DNA of 64,000 nt from Sorghum bicolor (Eukaryota; Streptophyta; Magnoliopsida; Poales; Poaceae): assembly GCF_000003195.3 (NCBI RefSeq), contig NC_012876.2, positions 46,185,276-46,249,275 on the forward strand. The letters run 5' to 3'. Positions 12,331 to 23,136 of the stretch are shown piece after piece (positions within the stretch are counted from its first letter, which is position 1; each line of letters begins with the position of its first letter). Position numbers and translations under genes: made by a program. Under the pieces are notes generated by a model. It saw only the letters and a list, made by a program, of their open reading frames with translations, searched no databases and was not told where the DNA came from.

Positions 12331-13063
12331 GTGTGTTTTCCCTTTTCTTTTTGCTTAAAAATGCTTGATGTTTGAATTTGAATAGAAAATCATGTACTGA
12401 TTCAAAAATCATGGAAATTTTTGCATAGGTTCCATAAAATAAGTAGAACCTAGGAAAAATATTGGATTCTATTTTCTGGTATTTTGCGTGTGTATAAAAA
12501 TTGCCTCTTTTAGTTAGTAAATAAAACTTCTATGAATTTTAATAATTTGTTGATATGTCCAAAAATGACCAAAATTTGTGGGATGCCTCTGATATGTCCA
12601 AAAATGACCAAAATTTGGTGGCATTTGGATAATGTTTGAATAAAATATTATTAAACCCTTAATTAGTAATTAAATAATAATTCTAGAATAATTAGATAAT
12701 AATTAGTTAAATTCTCAATATTACGGTTTGAGTGGTTTTGGGATTGTGTGATGACCTGAGGTCATTAGCCTTAATGACCTTTGGCATTTAATTATTGTTT
12801 GGCATTAATGTTTAATTACTGTTATTAATACTTAATTAATAATTAATTAAGATAAAAAGGATTAATAAGTAGTTAAATAAGGATAATTGTGAATTAAGAG
12901 AAATCTTAGTTTACTGATGCAACCTCTTGGGTAAAGACACTAAGATGATAAACAACCTTAATTATTGTTTAGTCTGTGTTGCACCGAGAAGGCCAGTTGT
13001 ACTCAACTCGGTCCTTATATATTTGTCATAAGCATATCATGAGCATACATCATTTTGCGTATA

Positions 13064-13201
13064 GTGCACGTGACCGAAGGAGCGACCGTTGAACCGAACC
13101 CCGAGGTCGGTGCTCCGTTCGAGGAAGTAGAATCCGAGACATGGGAAGTCTTCGAGGGTCCCTCTCAGCTCTGCAACCAAGGCAAGCCCCGGATGCATTA
13201 A
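13064..13201 (+). other. Acidic exon-like open frame in C (ends QGKPR)
   Basis: Preceded by an AG (TTTGCGTATAG) and open for 45 codons, with an acidic FEEVESETWEVFEG run and the ending NQGKPRMH-stop. It is the counterpart of the minus-strand frame at 10118-10420 in A. Function unknown. Confidence 0.4.
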
Positions 13202-14275
13202 CCCCTCCTTGAATGTTTTAAATATTTTATCACTTATGAATTAAAAATGCTGCATTAGGTAGTTGAGAATTGGGTTAACCTACTTGCTGCATTTACTACC
13301 TTGATATTTGTTATCTTGTCCTTGGCACCTGTTTTATTTTAAAATTGCGTAGTGATGCTTAGCCCTGCTACTAGATAAGTTTTCAAACAAGAAAGTTTGA
13401 AGGGTTGTTGTGGAATACACTTATGGTCAATGATGTTTCAACTTGAGACCGGTCGGTGGACTTGCTTTAAGAATGGAGTCTTAAAGTAGTGTCTCCAACT
13501 GTGTCGGTTAAGGACTGGTCCGTTGATGGTCTGCTGGGTTGAGAATTTATAGTACTAGCCACTTGCCCTCGGTAAGCCCGGTCTTGTGATCCCTCGACGT
13601 GAACAGCTACTCGCGCACTGGGCGTGGAGCGATGGCGAGAGTAGCGTGAACCCACCTTACGGATCTGAGATGACCGGGAAACATCTAGATCGGCTGTAGG
13701 ATGGTGGGGTACTGTGCTCTCGGGTGCCGCGAACCTAGTCAAATTTGGGGAAAGCTTGATTTGGGTTGACATATGCAAGATTTGGTTCTACATATGTCGG
13801 GTGGTTAGGAACTCCAGCTGGATTGCTAAGCAGTTCGAATCGTCGTTGCTCCCCGATTGGGAGACTCAATCCACTGACCCTCATCGTAGTTAAATATGCA
13901 ACTAAGTGATAAAAGAAGAAAGGGGGAAATGTCTCATGAGGTTCGGATCCCAATTCCCGAACTCAGAGTTTCATGAAGCTATGGCCGCTGGATAGAAAAT
14001 ACTTTGATTAAGGATTAGGAACTCACAGACTTGTCTATGAGAAGCAACTAGATAGACTGTCCTCGAACTCCTCGACCTCTTAAGAAGAGGAATTCACGGG
14101 TAAAACTTGAAAGTAAGGATGCACTATTAGTAAGCTTTTTGGCAAAACTATTTGGCTCCTTGCTCAGCCACTCCTTGTCTACCCTAAGCCTGCATCCCTA
14201 ATTTCTCCTCTTTTTCCCGCCGGGTAAGTCTTGTTGAGTACTCCCGTACTCAGGGTTTTATAACCCCTGTTGCAG

Positions 14276-14349
14276 GTGAAGCTCAGGAGCCGACATGTTT
14301 CGGACCCTGTTGTGTGACCGTCGTCGAGGTTGACGACGAGGAAGAATGA
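14276..14349 (+). other. Short terminal exon-like segment in C
   Basis: Follows the conserved acceptor CCTGTTGCAG (ends 14275). One frame reads through to VVEVDDEEE-stop. A (4383-4444) and B (left of 5799) have the same acceptor and a similar-sized open tail. Predicted by comparison only. Confidence 0.4.
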
Positions 14350-14777
14350 GCGTGACCCATGGGCAGGGTCTGTAAATTTGTAATCTGTGTACTAAAGTTT
14401 AAGTTGCTCCGCTGGACCCGGCTTGTAATAACACTCTACTATTTGGAAGAACTACTTTTGTAAACTAAGTTAGGTAATGCTTCCGCTGTTTTACTCTGAA
14501 ATATTATTTTAGTCTTATGTCGTTTGTGATACTGCAATGTCTTCGCAACGAGTGATCCTGGTGTTAGGGTGGCCACTTGCTATCCTGTAAGGGCGAGAAG
14601 AAGTAGTTCTCGTTAATTGACCATCACTAGTGGTCAGGACGAGCTCGCTTGATACGCCACAGGTAGCGGTGGAATGAGTGTCCTGAGATGCTCATCGGAC
14701 ATCTAGAGTGGGAGGATCCCCGGCATCACCGTCAGAGGTCCTTAGGACAAACACTTAGGAGGTTCTGCCACAACAGG

Positions 14778-15900
14778 TCATAACTAGTGATAGGCAGATC
14801 CAACAAACATGAGTGAAGACATTCTGGAAAGCTCATGAAATTGTCTACAAATCATATTTAAACATCACAGCAAGATTCATAAGTTAAACAAGCCATTTAA
14901 ACAAAGTTCCAGGTTTTGTCCCAGAAAAACAGAGAGTAACCATTTCTGGAACCCAACTTGGAACAGCCATAACTTTTAAACTACTGGACCAATTGATCCC
15001 AAATTTAAACCACAGCTAGCTCATGAAGTTTACAACAACCTTGATTTAGACAAGTTTCCCAGAAAACTCAGATATCAATAAGCAAAAGCTAAATTACTTC
15101 CTTGCTGTCCAGAACAGCTTTTAGCCCACCAATTAATTATTTAATGACATAACCAAAACATAAACAATGCCAACCACATGGCTTATGAGCACAAGCACAC
15201 CCCAAGATAGCCAGAACATCATATGATAACCTCCACATATTTATTAACAAGGCATTTATAAATTTAATTCTAGAAAGGAGCATAATTACAAGATACCAGT
15301 GAAAGTACTCAGAAAAATCTACAAAAATTACAGAAGCACAAGTATAGCACCAAAGCATCACCATAAAATTTTCAGAGCAAAATCACATACCAAATTAAAG
15401 ATATACATTTAACATATGACAAGGTGTTTATTTCATAAATTGAGAAACATGACTTATATTGTGCCAAACAACAGATTTCAGATTATTTACATATTAAGAA
15501 TACCATAAACAAGTTTACTACCAAAGTAGAGCACCAGCATAAGCACCAATTATTTTATATGATTTAATTAAGGAAACAAGCCAAATCTCAAACATAAATT
15601 ACCTATCAAAACTGCAGTACTCCAAAAATCATGAAATATTTATTATAGCACGCCAGTACCACACAGAGACTACCATAAACATTTCATAGCAAAATAAGCA
15701 GTATAACAAGAGATATGAATTTATTCATGACAAACAAAATTAAATCCTAATAAATATTTTTCCCAAAAAACATGGTTGATTTTATATTTTTGTTAAAAAC
15801 TAGCCATCTCAAGGAATACCACAAATTTGATTTCACAATTTTTGGATCACCAGAACCAGAGATATGATTTTTGCAAAAACAGCTCAAACCCTAAATCAAA
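14778..15900 (-). repeat. Resumed AT-rich periodic region of A
   Basis: A continues after C. CATAAC motifs at 14779, 14968 and 15148 show the same ~190-bp spacing as in B. No open frame of interest; the remainder is AT-rich with no recognisable gene. Confidence 0.65.
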
Positions 15901-16640
15901 CAAAGGAGACAGAGAGGCTGACAGAGGGACCCCACGAGTCAACCGACCCCACATGTCAGCGACCCGAGAGCAGAGGCGTGACTTGACCACCGGAGATCTC
16001 GTCGACAGCGAGGTCTCGACGACGACCAAGGGCACCATCATGCTCCCCTGTCTAGTCCGCATCGAGCGGTGCCCGAAACCCTAACTCTACTGGACTCTAG
16101 CTATCTCGGCCTCGCGAATGGCGGCACGGCGGTGGTGCGCGGCCGACCCCGGCGTCTCTAGCCGGAGACAGAGTGGAAAAGAAAGCAGACGAGCAATAGC
16201 AAGACCTAGCGGAGATTTTGGAACAAGAACGAAGAGGAATGGTGGACTACATAGCCCTGGCCACGACGCCGGTGACCATGGCGGAGCTCCAGCAAGGTAA
16301 GCTCGCGACGGAGAAGGCAATGCGGGTTTACCGAGGCTCGGCAGCCGCAGAAAACTTGACGACGGTGAAGTGGAGAGGCTGGCGGAGCGATGGACAGAGT
16401 TGCTTGGCCGGAGACACGGAGACACGCGCGCGCGAGCTCGCCGAAGCAACGGCGGCAACGCGGAGACGACGACGCACGCGAGAGAGAGGAAGCCGGGAGT
16501 GGAATGACGTTGTCCGCGCGACCGGGAGCGCCGTGGCGAGCTGTAGGACGCACTGAGGACTGACGAGCGGGACCAATGGTGACGTACGGACACCACGGGT
16601 CCAGACACGCGGCATCACCGGCGAGCTCCCCTGTCTGACG
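15900..16640 (-). other. GC-rich block in A
   Basis: GC-rich stretch flanked by AT-rich LTR sequence, at the position corresponding to the GC-rich block of C but with visibly different sequence. It contains TGACAGAGGGACCCCACGAGTCA-like inverted motifs at its edges. Overlapping open frames on both strands are typical of base composition and not called. Confidence 0.5.
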
Positions 16641-17352
16641 GCGACCTCATTCAGTTTCCAAACCTGACTGAAACCCAAACTTGCAGCGCGATTATCTCCT
16701 AAACCACTTGATGATTTTGCTGGCTAATTGCTCTATGCTGGAGAGCTAAAAGAGTACTACAACATTGCTTACAATATCATAGTTTGATTCGGCCTAGAAT
16801 TCAAACTGGAGGATGAACAATAACCCCTCGAGCAAACTGCTGCGATACAAGACTTAGAAAATTTTCTAAGTGCTGAAAATAGCCCCAATTTTTCCTTGTG
16901 GGTCACTTTTGAGCTAGATGTGATCATTTTCATGAGATGGCTATAAAACAACTTTTGTTCCTTATAAAATTTGCTACAACTTTGCTGTAGAAAGTTTTGA
17001 CATGGAAACATTTTATGAAACACTTTTTAAAAGCCTAAGCAAAAGAGGTTTCTAGAGCCTATTTGTATAAGTATGACTTATGTGATTATTTTGGAGAAGT
17101 GATCAACAAGAACATTGTTCCCAAGGTTGAGTTAAGCATAGATAAACTAATTACCAAGGCATAGAGCACAAACACAAGCATGGTTCACTCAAGCATAAGC
17201 ATAGGAAGACTACTTAAACAATTTAAATCACATATTTACATGGAATGACACGGCTCAAGATAGATGATGATCATGATATGCTTTAAGTAGATGATGATGC
17301 TCATGCTATGCACATGATTTATGCAACCATAACACTGGGGTGTTACACTAAC

Positions 17353-17690
17353 GGTCGACGTATTCCACCTCGTTCGGATCGGTGTTTGTAGGACCGTAGT
17401 CAGAGCTTCCTAGCCCCTACTCATCTCTTTCTGTGGTTAGTGTTCTAATGTCCCGAAATAAATAATCTTTGAAGTAATCCTTGATTCTTAGATCAACTAG
17501 AGAACTCTTAGGAAACTTCCACTCTTCCCACCAAAAATAATTATATAGTTATCCTTGGGCGATCTTGATTCTAAATTAGTACACTCACGTTCTCTGTGGA
17601 AAATCGATACTCTAGAATACTCCCGGGTGAAAGCTACATCGGTATCCGTGCGCTTGCGGATTTTTCTATTTGCGTTTAAAATACCCAACA
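17353..17690 (+). repeat. 5' LTR of G1, second part
   Basis: Resumes after element A and matches 32909-33249 of the G1 3' LTR. It ends AAAATACCCAACA. The right copy of the A target duplication is 17348-17352. Confidence 0.92.
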
Positions 17691-17697
17691 AGCTTTC

Positions 17698-17715
17698 TGG
17701 CGCCGTTGCCGGGGA
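17698..17715 (+). other. Primer-binding site of G1 (tRNA-Asp)
   Basis: TGGCGCCGTTGCCGGGGA, complementary to the 3' end of plant tRNA-Asp(GUC), the primer typical of Athila elements. It lies 8 bases after the LTR end. Confidence 0.85.
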
Positions 17716-17808
17716 ACGGTAGCTGTGCTAGTTTCGAACTGAGTCGTCCGTGTATCCTTTTTCTTTTCCGTTTTTACCACACTCACCTTACCATTTTCAC
17801 CACACCAC

Positions 17809-18021
17809 ATGGATTTCACTCTAAGCATTAATGAGCATGGAATTTATTTCATAGCCACTTCATTTACTCCATGCTCATATGCAACACCTTCCCAATCTTT
17901 TGGTCTCCCTAACATCACCACATTCGAGATCTCCAACCCTCTCATCCTTTCTATTTATAAAAACTTTGAAAGGGCGGTTGTCGATACATATGTCTATAAT
18001 AAATATTGCAGATCTCGTTGA
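17809..18021 (+). CDS. 70-residue leader ORF of G1, gag-position remnant
   Basis: Begins MDFTLSINEHG about 95 bases after the primer site and ends in YNKYCRSR. A nearly identical frame occurs at the same place in J (42066-42278), and a longer related minus-strand frame in H (38865-39522). It occupies the position of gag, but I see no gag homology or zinc knuckle. It may be the residue of a larger gag-like gene truncated before the family spread, or a leader peptide. Function unknown. Confidence 0.45.
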   Translation: MDFTLSINEHGIYFIATSFTPCSYATPSQSFGLPNITTFEISNPLILSIYKNFERAVVDTYVYNKYCRSR

Positions 18022-18260
18022 GTTGATCTTGATATAGGTCAGCATTGGAGGGGAAACCACTTCGCCGACATAAATTGATGGTTTCCCAAGGACAAGCTTA
18101 GTGTCCTAAAATTAGCACTGACGAGATCGTAACATGAGCTTTTAATTATTTGCAACATTACCTTGTGTATTGAGCGTATAAGGATAATTGTAAAAAAATT
18201 TCCTTCGGGTATTCTTGTCACTAACCTTTCTACGATTGGAGCAAGAAGATCGGATGAATG
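18022..18260 (+). repeat. G1 leader region before E2
   Basis: Non-coding, colinear with J 42279-42530; J continues without interruption where E2 is inserted here after ACAAG (18261-18265). Confidence 0.75.
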
Positions 18261-18265
18261 ACAAG

Positions 18266-19500
18266 TGTTGACGGTTCTTAAGTATCAATTTTAATTATCA
18301 AATAAACAAGAGAAAGGACCGATATGCAACCAACACCTAGAATTAGGGTTTGATCTGACAGAATTCCACGAGTTTTGTTGTTTATCTATTTCTGCAGGGG
18401 GTTATCAGGAAATAAGGAAGAAAGGCCCACATGTCGGGATTACATAGAGATATCAACGCACCGCGCGATTTTACATCATCTAGAAGACTCCAGAAGCCAC
18501 GAGACCGAAGCGGAGGCGAAACGGGGCCAGGCCCAGGGCGCCCGCCCTGGAGGCCTGGGCGCCCGCCCCCTGCTGGAGCCAGATCAGGACTCTCTTCGCT
18601 CGGGATATTCCACCGACCTATTGGATCAAGAAAAACATAGTACCACCTCGCTTATCGACCCAAAAACGCATAGAAGGGGAGGACTATATAAGCAAGGCCC
18701 CCCTGGCCCCTGGAGAAGACATGAAGAAATTATCATAGAGACTGAGGGGTGCCCTCGAAGGAAAACCTCTTCTCTAATTAATATTTCTTTTTAGGCTTAG
18801 CAACCAATGTAAGGTAGAAATAGATCTTCTAGTTTCTACTAGATTGAGAGAGATAGAGTGGAGGTGTAGATTGGAGGAAGCCCGGCCTGTCGGTGTCTAC
18901 TCCAAGCTTGTACCTGCGGGATCAAGTTCTCCTAACCCGAAGCTTGCTCCTAGGATTCTTCAGTAATTCCACTTCTAAATTCTAGTAAGTTCTTGTTTTA
19001 TTGTTCTTATGGTTTATGAATTTACTTTAATCTCTTTGCGTAGAGTTTAGAGTAATCATTGCTGGCGTAAACGTGGTGTTTAGGCTGGGGTACTCATAGA
19101 TATTCCCTGACTAGCTGGACCGTGGTAGTAGTGAGGAACGTGACAATTCCGAGCTACCTTTGTAGATCACATCTCGTTAGCAGGAAGGATAGGGTTTATA
19201 GGTGCGGGTTGAACATCCTTTGTGGTGTCTAGATTCCGTTAGCCTCCCCATTAGAACAGTAGATCATCCTTACCAAGGTTAGAAGGAGACTACGGTTGCA
19301 GTCTTCTCTATTTATCACTCACATCGAAAGACATTCTTTGTGCCTAAAGGTTAGTAGTAATAGACCGGTTAGTCAGATGCACTCTTTCTCCTAGTGGTAA
19401 AAAAATAAATACGATACTCTGGATAACCTCCCGGGTGAAGTGCTCACCGATATCCGTGCGCTTGCGGATCAATTCCTTATTGCGTTCCCAAATATCAACA
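18266..19500 (+). repeat. 5' LTR of E2
   Basis: TGTTGACGG...AATATCAACA. It carries the paired GGGCGCCCGCCC module at 18536-18570 and a TATA box TATATAA at 18685-18691. Confidence 0.95.
18536..18691 (+). promoter_or_regulatory. E2 LTR promoter module
   Basis: Two GGGCGCCCGCCC copies, 115 bp of spacer, then TATATAAGCAAGGCCCCCC. The 3' LTR has the identical arrangement at 26613-26768. Confidence 0.65.
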
Positions 19501-19508
19501 AGCATTTC

Positions 19509-19525
19509 TAGCGCCGTTGCCGGGG
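19509..19525 (+). other. Primer-binding site of E2 (tRNA-Asp type)
   Basis: TAGCGCCGTTGCCGGGG, one base away from the tRNA-Asp complement seen in G1, 8 bases after the LTR end. Confidence 0.8.
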
Positions 19526-19632
19526 AGAAAGACGGTTGCTGAGATAACCTGAGTCTTGCTACTAGCTTGTATCTATACTTTTATCTTTTCTTATCTTTTA
19601 TATTCTTAATTTATTTTCTTTACTCTTACCTT

Positions 19633-20442
19633 ATGGAAAACCAAAATTCTAAATCGATCCATGAGTCTGCAATCCCTTTAGCAACTGACCTTTTACCATG
19701 GGAATCATCACAGCCTATCCAAACATCCCAGTATAAGTTAAGTTCTAGGTTGATTACCATGATTCAAAACCTATCTTTTTCGGGAAAGGAAGACGAAAAC
19801 CCTTACCTTCATATTAGAGATTTTGAGAAAACATGTGATTGTCTTCGCATTGAAGGCATTTCTGATAAAACTTTACGTTGGAAGCTTTTTCCTTTTTCCT
19901 TAAGGGGAGAAGCTAGACAATGGTACAGTCAGAAGGTAAGTCAACAACAAGGTGAATGGGGAGTTTTACGAGCCTACTTTTGTCTAGATTTCTATTCCCT
20001 TGACCGTATAGCCGACCTTAGACTCGAAGTCCAATCTTTTAAACAAAAAGATAATGAAACTTTGGGAAAATCCTGGAAACATTTTTCTGATCTTTTAGAA
20101 TCTGGTCCAAACCTTAATCTTGAAGACCCTGTTCTTTTATTTCACTTTTTTCGAGGTCTTCAGAAAAATCACAAACAAATGCTACACACAATGTCTAGAG
20201 GTTCTTTCTTTCGCATCCCTGCTGATGAAGCTAGAGTGATCCTAGATAGAATCCTAGAAGCTGAGATGGATAATACCCTTCATGATGAAACCTACGAAGC
20301 CGAAGTAGACACTCTGCCAAATTCTTCATCTACTTTAGCTATCCCAAGTTCTGAGCCACAAGAGGAAGAAATTCCACCATCGGACTTCATGCTGGATATA
20401 GAATCTGATCTTTTTGCCGATTTTGGAAATATTTCAAACTAA
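19633..20442 (+). CDS. gag: Gag of E2
   Basis: 269 residues from the ATG at 19633 (MENQNSKS). An upstream in-frame ATG at 19567 would add a hydrophobic, U-rich-leader-encoded tail and is less likely. It shows the plant Ty3/Gypsy capsid signature FSGKEDENPYLHIRDFE, then LRWKLFPFSLRGEARQWY, and ends in an acidic region. No CCHC zinc knuckle is visible. Gag would form the particle that packages the RNA. It is separated from pol by one UAA codon in the same frame. Confidence 0.88.
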   Translation: MENQNSKSIHESAIPLATDLLPWESSQPIQTSQYKLSSRLITMIQNLSFSGKEDENPYLHIRDFEKTCDCLRIEGISDKTLRWKLFPFSLRGEARQWYSQKVSQQQGEWGVLRAYFCLDFYSLDRIADLRLEVQSFKQKDNETLGKSWKHFSDLLESGPNLNLEDPVLLFHFFRGLQKNHKQMLHTMSRGSFFRIPADEARVILDRILEAEMDNTLHDETYEAEVDTLPNSSSTLAIPSSEPQEEEIPPSDFMLDIESDLFADFGNISN

Positions 20443-23136
20443 CATTCTATTGACAAACCCCAAAACGGCCAGTTTAGCATTTATTTGCCAAGTGAATATC
20501 AATTGAGAGAGCTTATCTCAGTAATGAGTAGCGAATGGTTGGAGGAATCAGAGCTTTCCTCTGATGTGATCCGTTTGGACACACCCTCTATAACTATACG
20601 CTGTGCTTATAATTCTGATCGATTTAATGCTCTCTATAATCCTGTTGTGGGGATCAACATCATGTCTGAATCCTTTGCACTTAAACTATTTAAAAATCTT
20701 GTCTTAACCCCCACAACAAAGGTCATAAAGGAATCTTCGGAACGATTAGTCCCCAGTCTTGGAATTATTAATGTCCTACCTCTTACGGTAGAACGCTCCA
20801 TGGTTCATTTGAACTTCTATATCTTTGATACATGGGACTTCGACCTGTTAATAGGACAACCTTTTAGAAGACTCCTTTATGAAGGTCATACTGGAAAGCT
20901 ACACATTTCTTTTGTAAAAAACTTTAAATTCCCAATAATAATTTCACACTCCTTAAACAATAAGGCCGAGTCATATCTTTTGCCTGATCCTATGGAGGAA
21001 GTAAAGGCTGCATCTCTAGAGCTTTTAGATGAACCAGACTTAGAGGACAAAACTCTTTTCTTCACAGAAGAAGAAGACGAACCTTCCGAGCCTGAACCCT
21101 TAGATGAGTTTGCAGAAACACCTAGACCCCCCATAGAGCTTAAAACTTTACCACCCGGTCTTACCTATGCTTTCCTAAACAATAATCCAGAGTTCCCTGT
21201 GATCATTAGCGATAAACTCACTCAGGATCAAACTCTGCGATTAATGACCATTCTTGAGAAACATCGCTCAGTGTTCGGCTACTCACTTCAAGATCTTACA
21301 GGAATCAGTCCTATGATTTGTACCCATCGTATTCCAACAGATCCTTCTGTTTCACCCTCTCGAAAACCCCAACATAGACTTAACAACACTATGAGAGAGG
21401 TAGTTAAAAAGGAAGTTATAAAGTTGCTGCATGCAGGGATTATATATCCTGTGCCGCACAGTGAGTGGGTGAGCCCAGTGCAAGTTGTGCCTAAAAAAGG
21501 AGGCATGACTGTTATTATGAATGAAAAGAACGAGCTAATTCCGCAACGCACCATCACAGGATGGCGGATGTGCATAGACTATAGAAAACTAAACAAAGCC
21601 ACGAGAAAGGATCACTTTCCTTTACCTTTTATAGATGAGATGCTAGAGCGGTTAGCAAACCATTCGTTCTTCTGTTTCTTAGATGGATATTCAGGGTGTC
21701 ACCAAATCCCGATCCATCCTGATGATCAAAGCAAAACCACTTTTACATGCCCTTATGGAACTTATGCTTACCGTAGAATGTCTTTTGGGTTATGTAATGC
21801 ACCAGCTTCTTTTCAAAGATGCATGATGTCTATATTTTCTGATATGATTGAAGAGATTATGGAAGTTTTCATGGATGATTTCTCTGTTTATGGAAAAACT
21901 TTTGATAGTTGTCTTGAAAACTTAGACAATGTTTTGCAAAGATGTGAAGAAAAACACTTAATCCTTAATTGGGAAAAATGTCATTTTATGGTTAGGGAAG
22001 GAATAGTGCTAGGACACTTAGTGTCTGAAAGGGGTATTGAGGTAGACAAAGCTAAAATTGAAGTAATTGAACAACTACCTCCACCTGTGAATATAAAAGG
22101 AATTCGAAGCTTTCTTGGCCATGCTGGTTTTTATCGTAGATTCATAAAAGATTTTTCATTTATTGCTAGACCACTTACTCCTTTGCTAGCCAAGGATGCT
22201 CCTTTCGAATTTGATGATGCATGTCTAACATCTTTCAATTTATTAAAGAAAGCACTCATCTCTGCACCAATCATTCAACCCCCTGATTGGTCGTTGCCTT
22301 TTGAAATTATGTGTGATGCTAGTGATTATGCTGTGGGGGCAGTATTGGGACAAACTAAAGATAAGAAGCATCATGCAATTGCTTATGCCTGTAAAACTTT
22401 GACAGGAGCTCAACTTAATTATGCAACCACTGAAAAAGAGCTTCTGGCTGTTGTCTTTGCCATTGATAAATTTAGATCCTATTTAGTTGGAGCTAAAATA
22501 ATTGTTTACACTGATCATGCTGCACTAAAATATTTGCTCACTAAAAAAGATGCTAAACCTCGCCTGATTAGATGGATCTTATTACTCCAAGAATTTGACT
22601 TAGAAATAAAAGATAAAAAGGGAGTAGAAAATTCTGTTGCTGATCACTTGTCTAGAATGTATTTTAAGAGTCCACAGGAAACCCCCATCAATGATTCACT
22701 TCGGGACGACATGCTCTACGGGATTAACAGGTCTGACCCTTGGTATGCAGATATTGTTAATTTTATGGTTTCAGGGTATGTACCACCAGGAGCAAACAAG
22801 AAGAAGCTTATTCAAGAAAGTCGTTCACATATATGGGATGAGCCATACCTCTTCCGAGTATGCTCTGATGGCTTACTCAGGAGATGTGTGACCACTGAGG
22901 AAGGATGGAAGATCATCGACAGATATCATTCATCACCATATGGAGGTCACTATGGAGCATTCCGTACACATTCAAAGATCTGGCAGTGTGGATTCTATTG
23001 GCCTACAATGTATGAAGACACAAGGCAATATATCAGAAGATGTGGGCCATGTCAAAGGCATGGAAACATAAATACAAGGGATGCAATGCCACTCACCAAC
23101 AACCTTCAGATTGAGCTCTTTGATGTCTGGGAATAG
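20443..23136 (+). pseudogene. pol: Pol of E2, first part: protease-like, RT, RNase H, integrase N-terminus
   Basis: Open from the codon after the gag stop to 23136 (897 codons), with no ATG near its start, so it was presumably made by readthrough from gag. Order: protease-like domain with [12 protein letters not shown] where a D-S/T-G site is expected and a later [11 protein letters not shown] with [12 protein letters not shown] and the catalytic [10 protein letters not shown]; RNase H with [14 protein letters not shown] and the HLSRM boundary; integrase zinc finger with GGHYGAF and CGPCQRH. The frame breaks after FDVW, consistent with loss of one G near 23131. The domain order and FMDD motif are Athila-like. 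Confidence 0.9.

Larger units (their letters stand above)
10537..14772 (+). mobile_element. Element C: 4.2-kb LTR-like unit nested in A, opposite orientation
   Basis: Starts TGTAACATCCCC and ends GGTTCTGCCACA, flanked by ACAGG on both sides (10532-10536 and 14773-14777). Its ends are the reverse-complement equivalents of the ends of A and B, so it is the same family inserted in plus orientation. It contains short-period AT-rich units (about 10834, 11002, 11200), a GC-rich block (11340-12330), two exon-like segments and the conserved CCTGTTGCAG acceptor. No gag or pol. Probable solo LTR. Confidence 0.88.
3898..17347 (-). mobile_element. Element A: very long LTR-like unit (probable solo LTR), split by B and C
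   Basis: Starts TGTCACAGAACC and ends GGGGTGTTACA, with a perfect 5-bp duplication CTAAC (3893-3897 and 17348-17352). Without B and C it is about 4.5 kb. Its ends match those of B in the same orientation and those of C in reverse. Read on the minus strand it begins TGTAACACCCC, so the element is taken as minus. No gag, pol or internal LTR repeat is visible, so I interpret it as one solo LTR of a long-LTR Gypsy-type family; a non-autonomous element with unrecognised internal domain is the alternative. Confidence 0.8.

Noticed and set aside
11239..12375. Many 80-140-residue open frames on both strands in the GC-rich part of C, likewise 16087-16678 in A and 50193-50830 in CACTA-2
   Set aside because: Overlap in several frames on both strands, which is what high GC content with few stop codons produces; no recognisable domains.
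3898..17347. A, B and C as complete LTR retrotransposons with short LTRs
   Set aside because: I could not find a repeated terminal block inside any of them, nor a primer site next to the ends.
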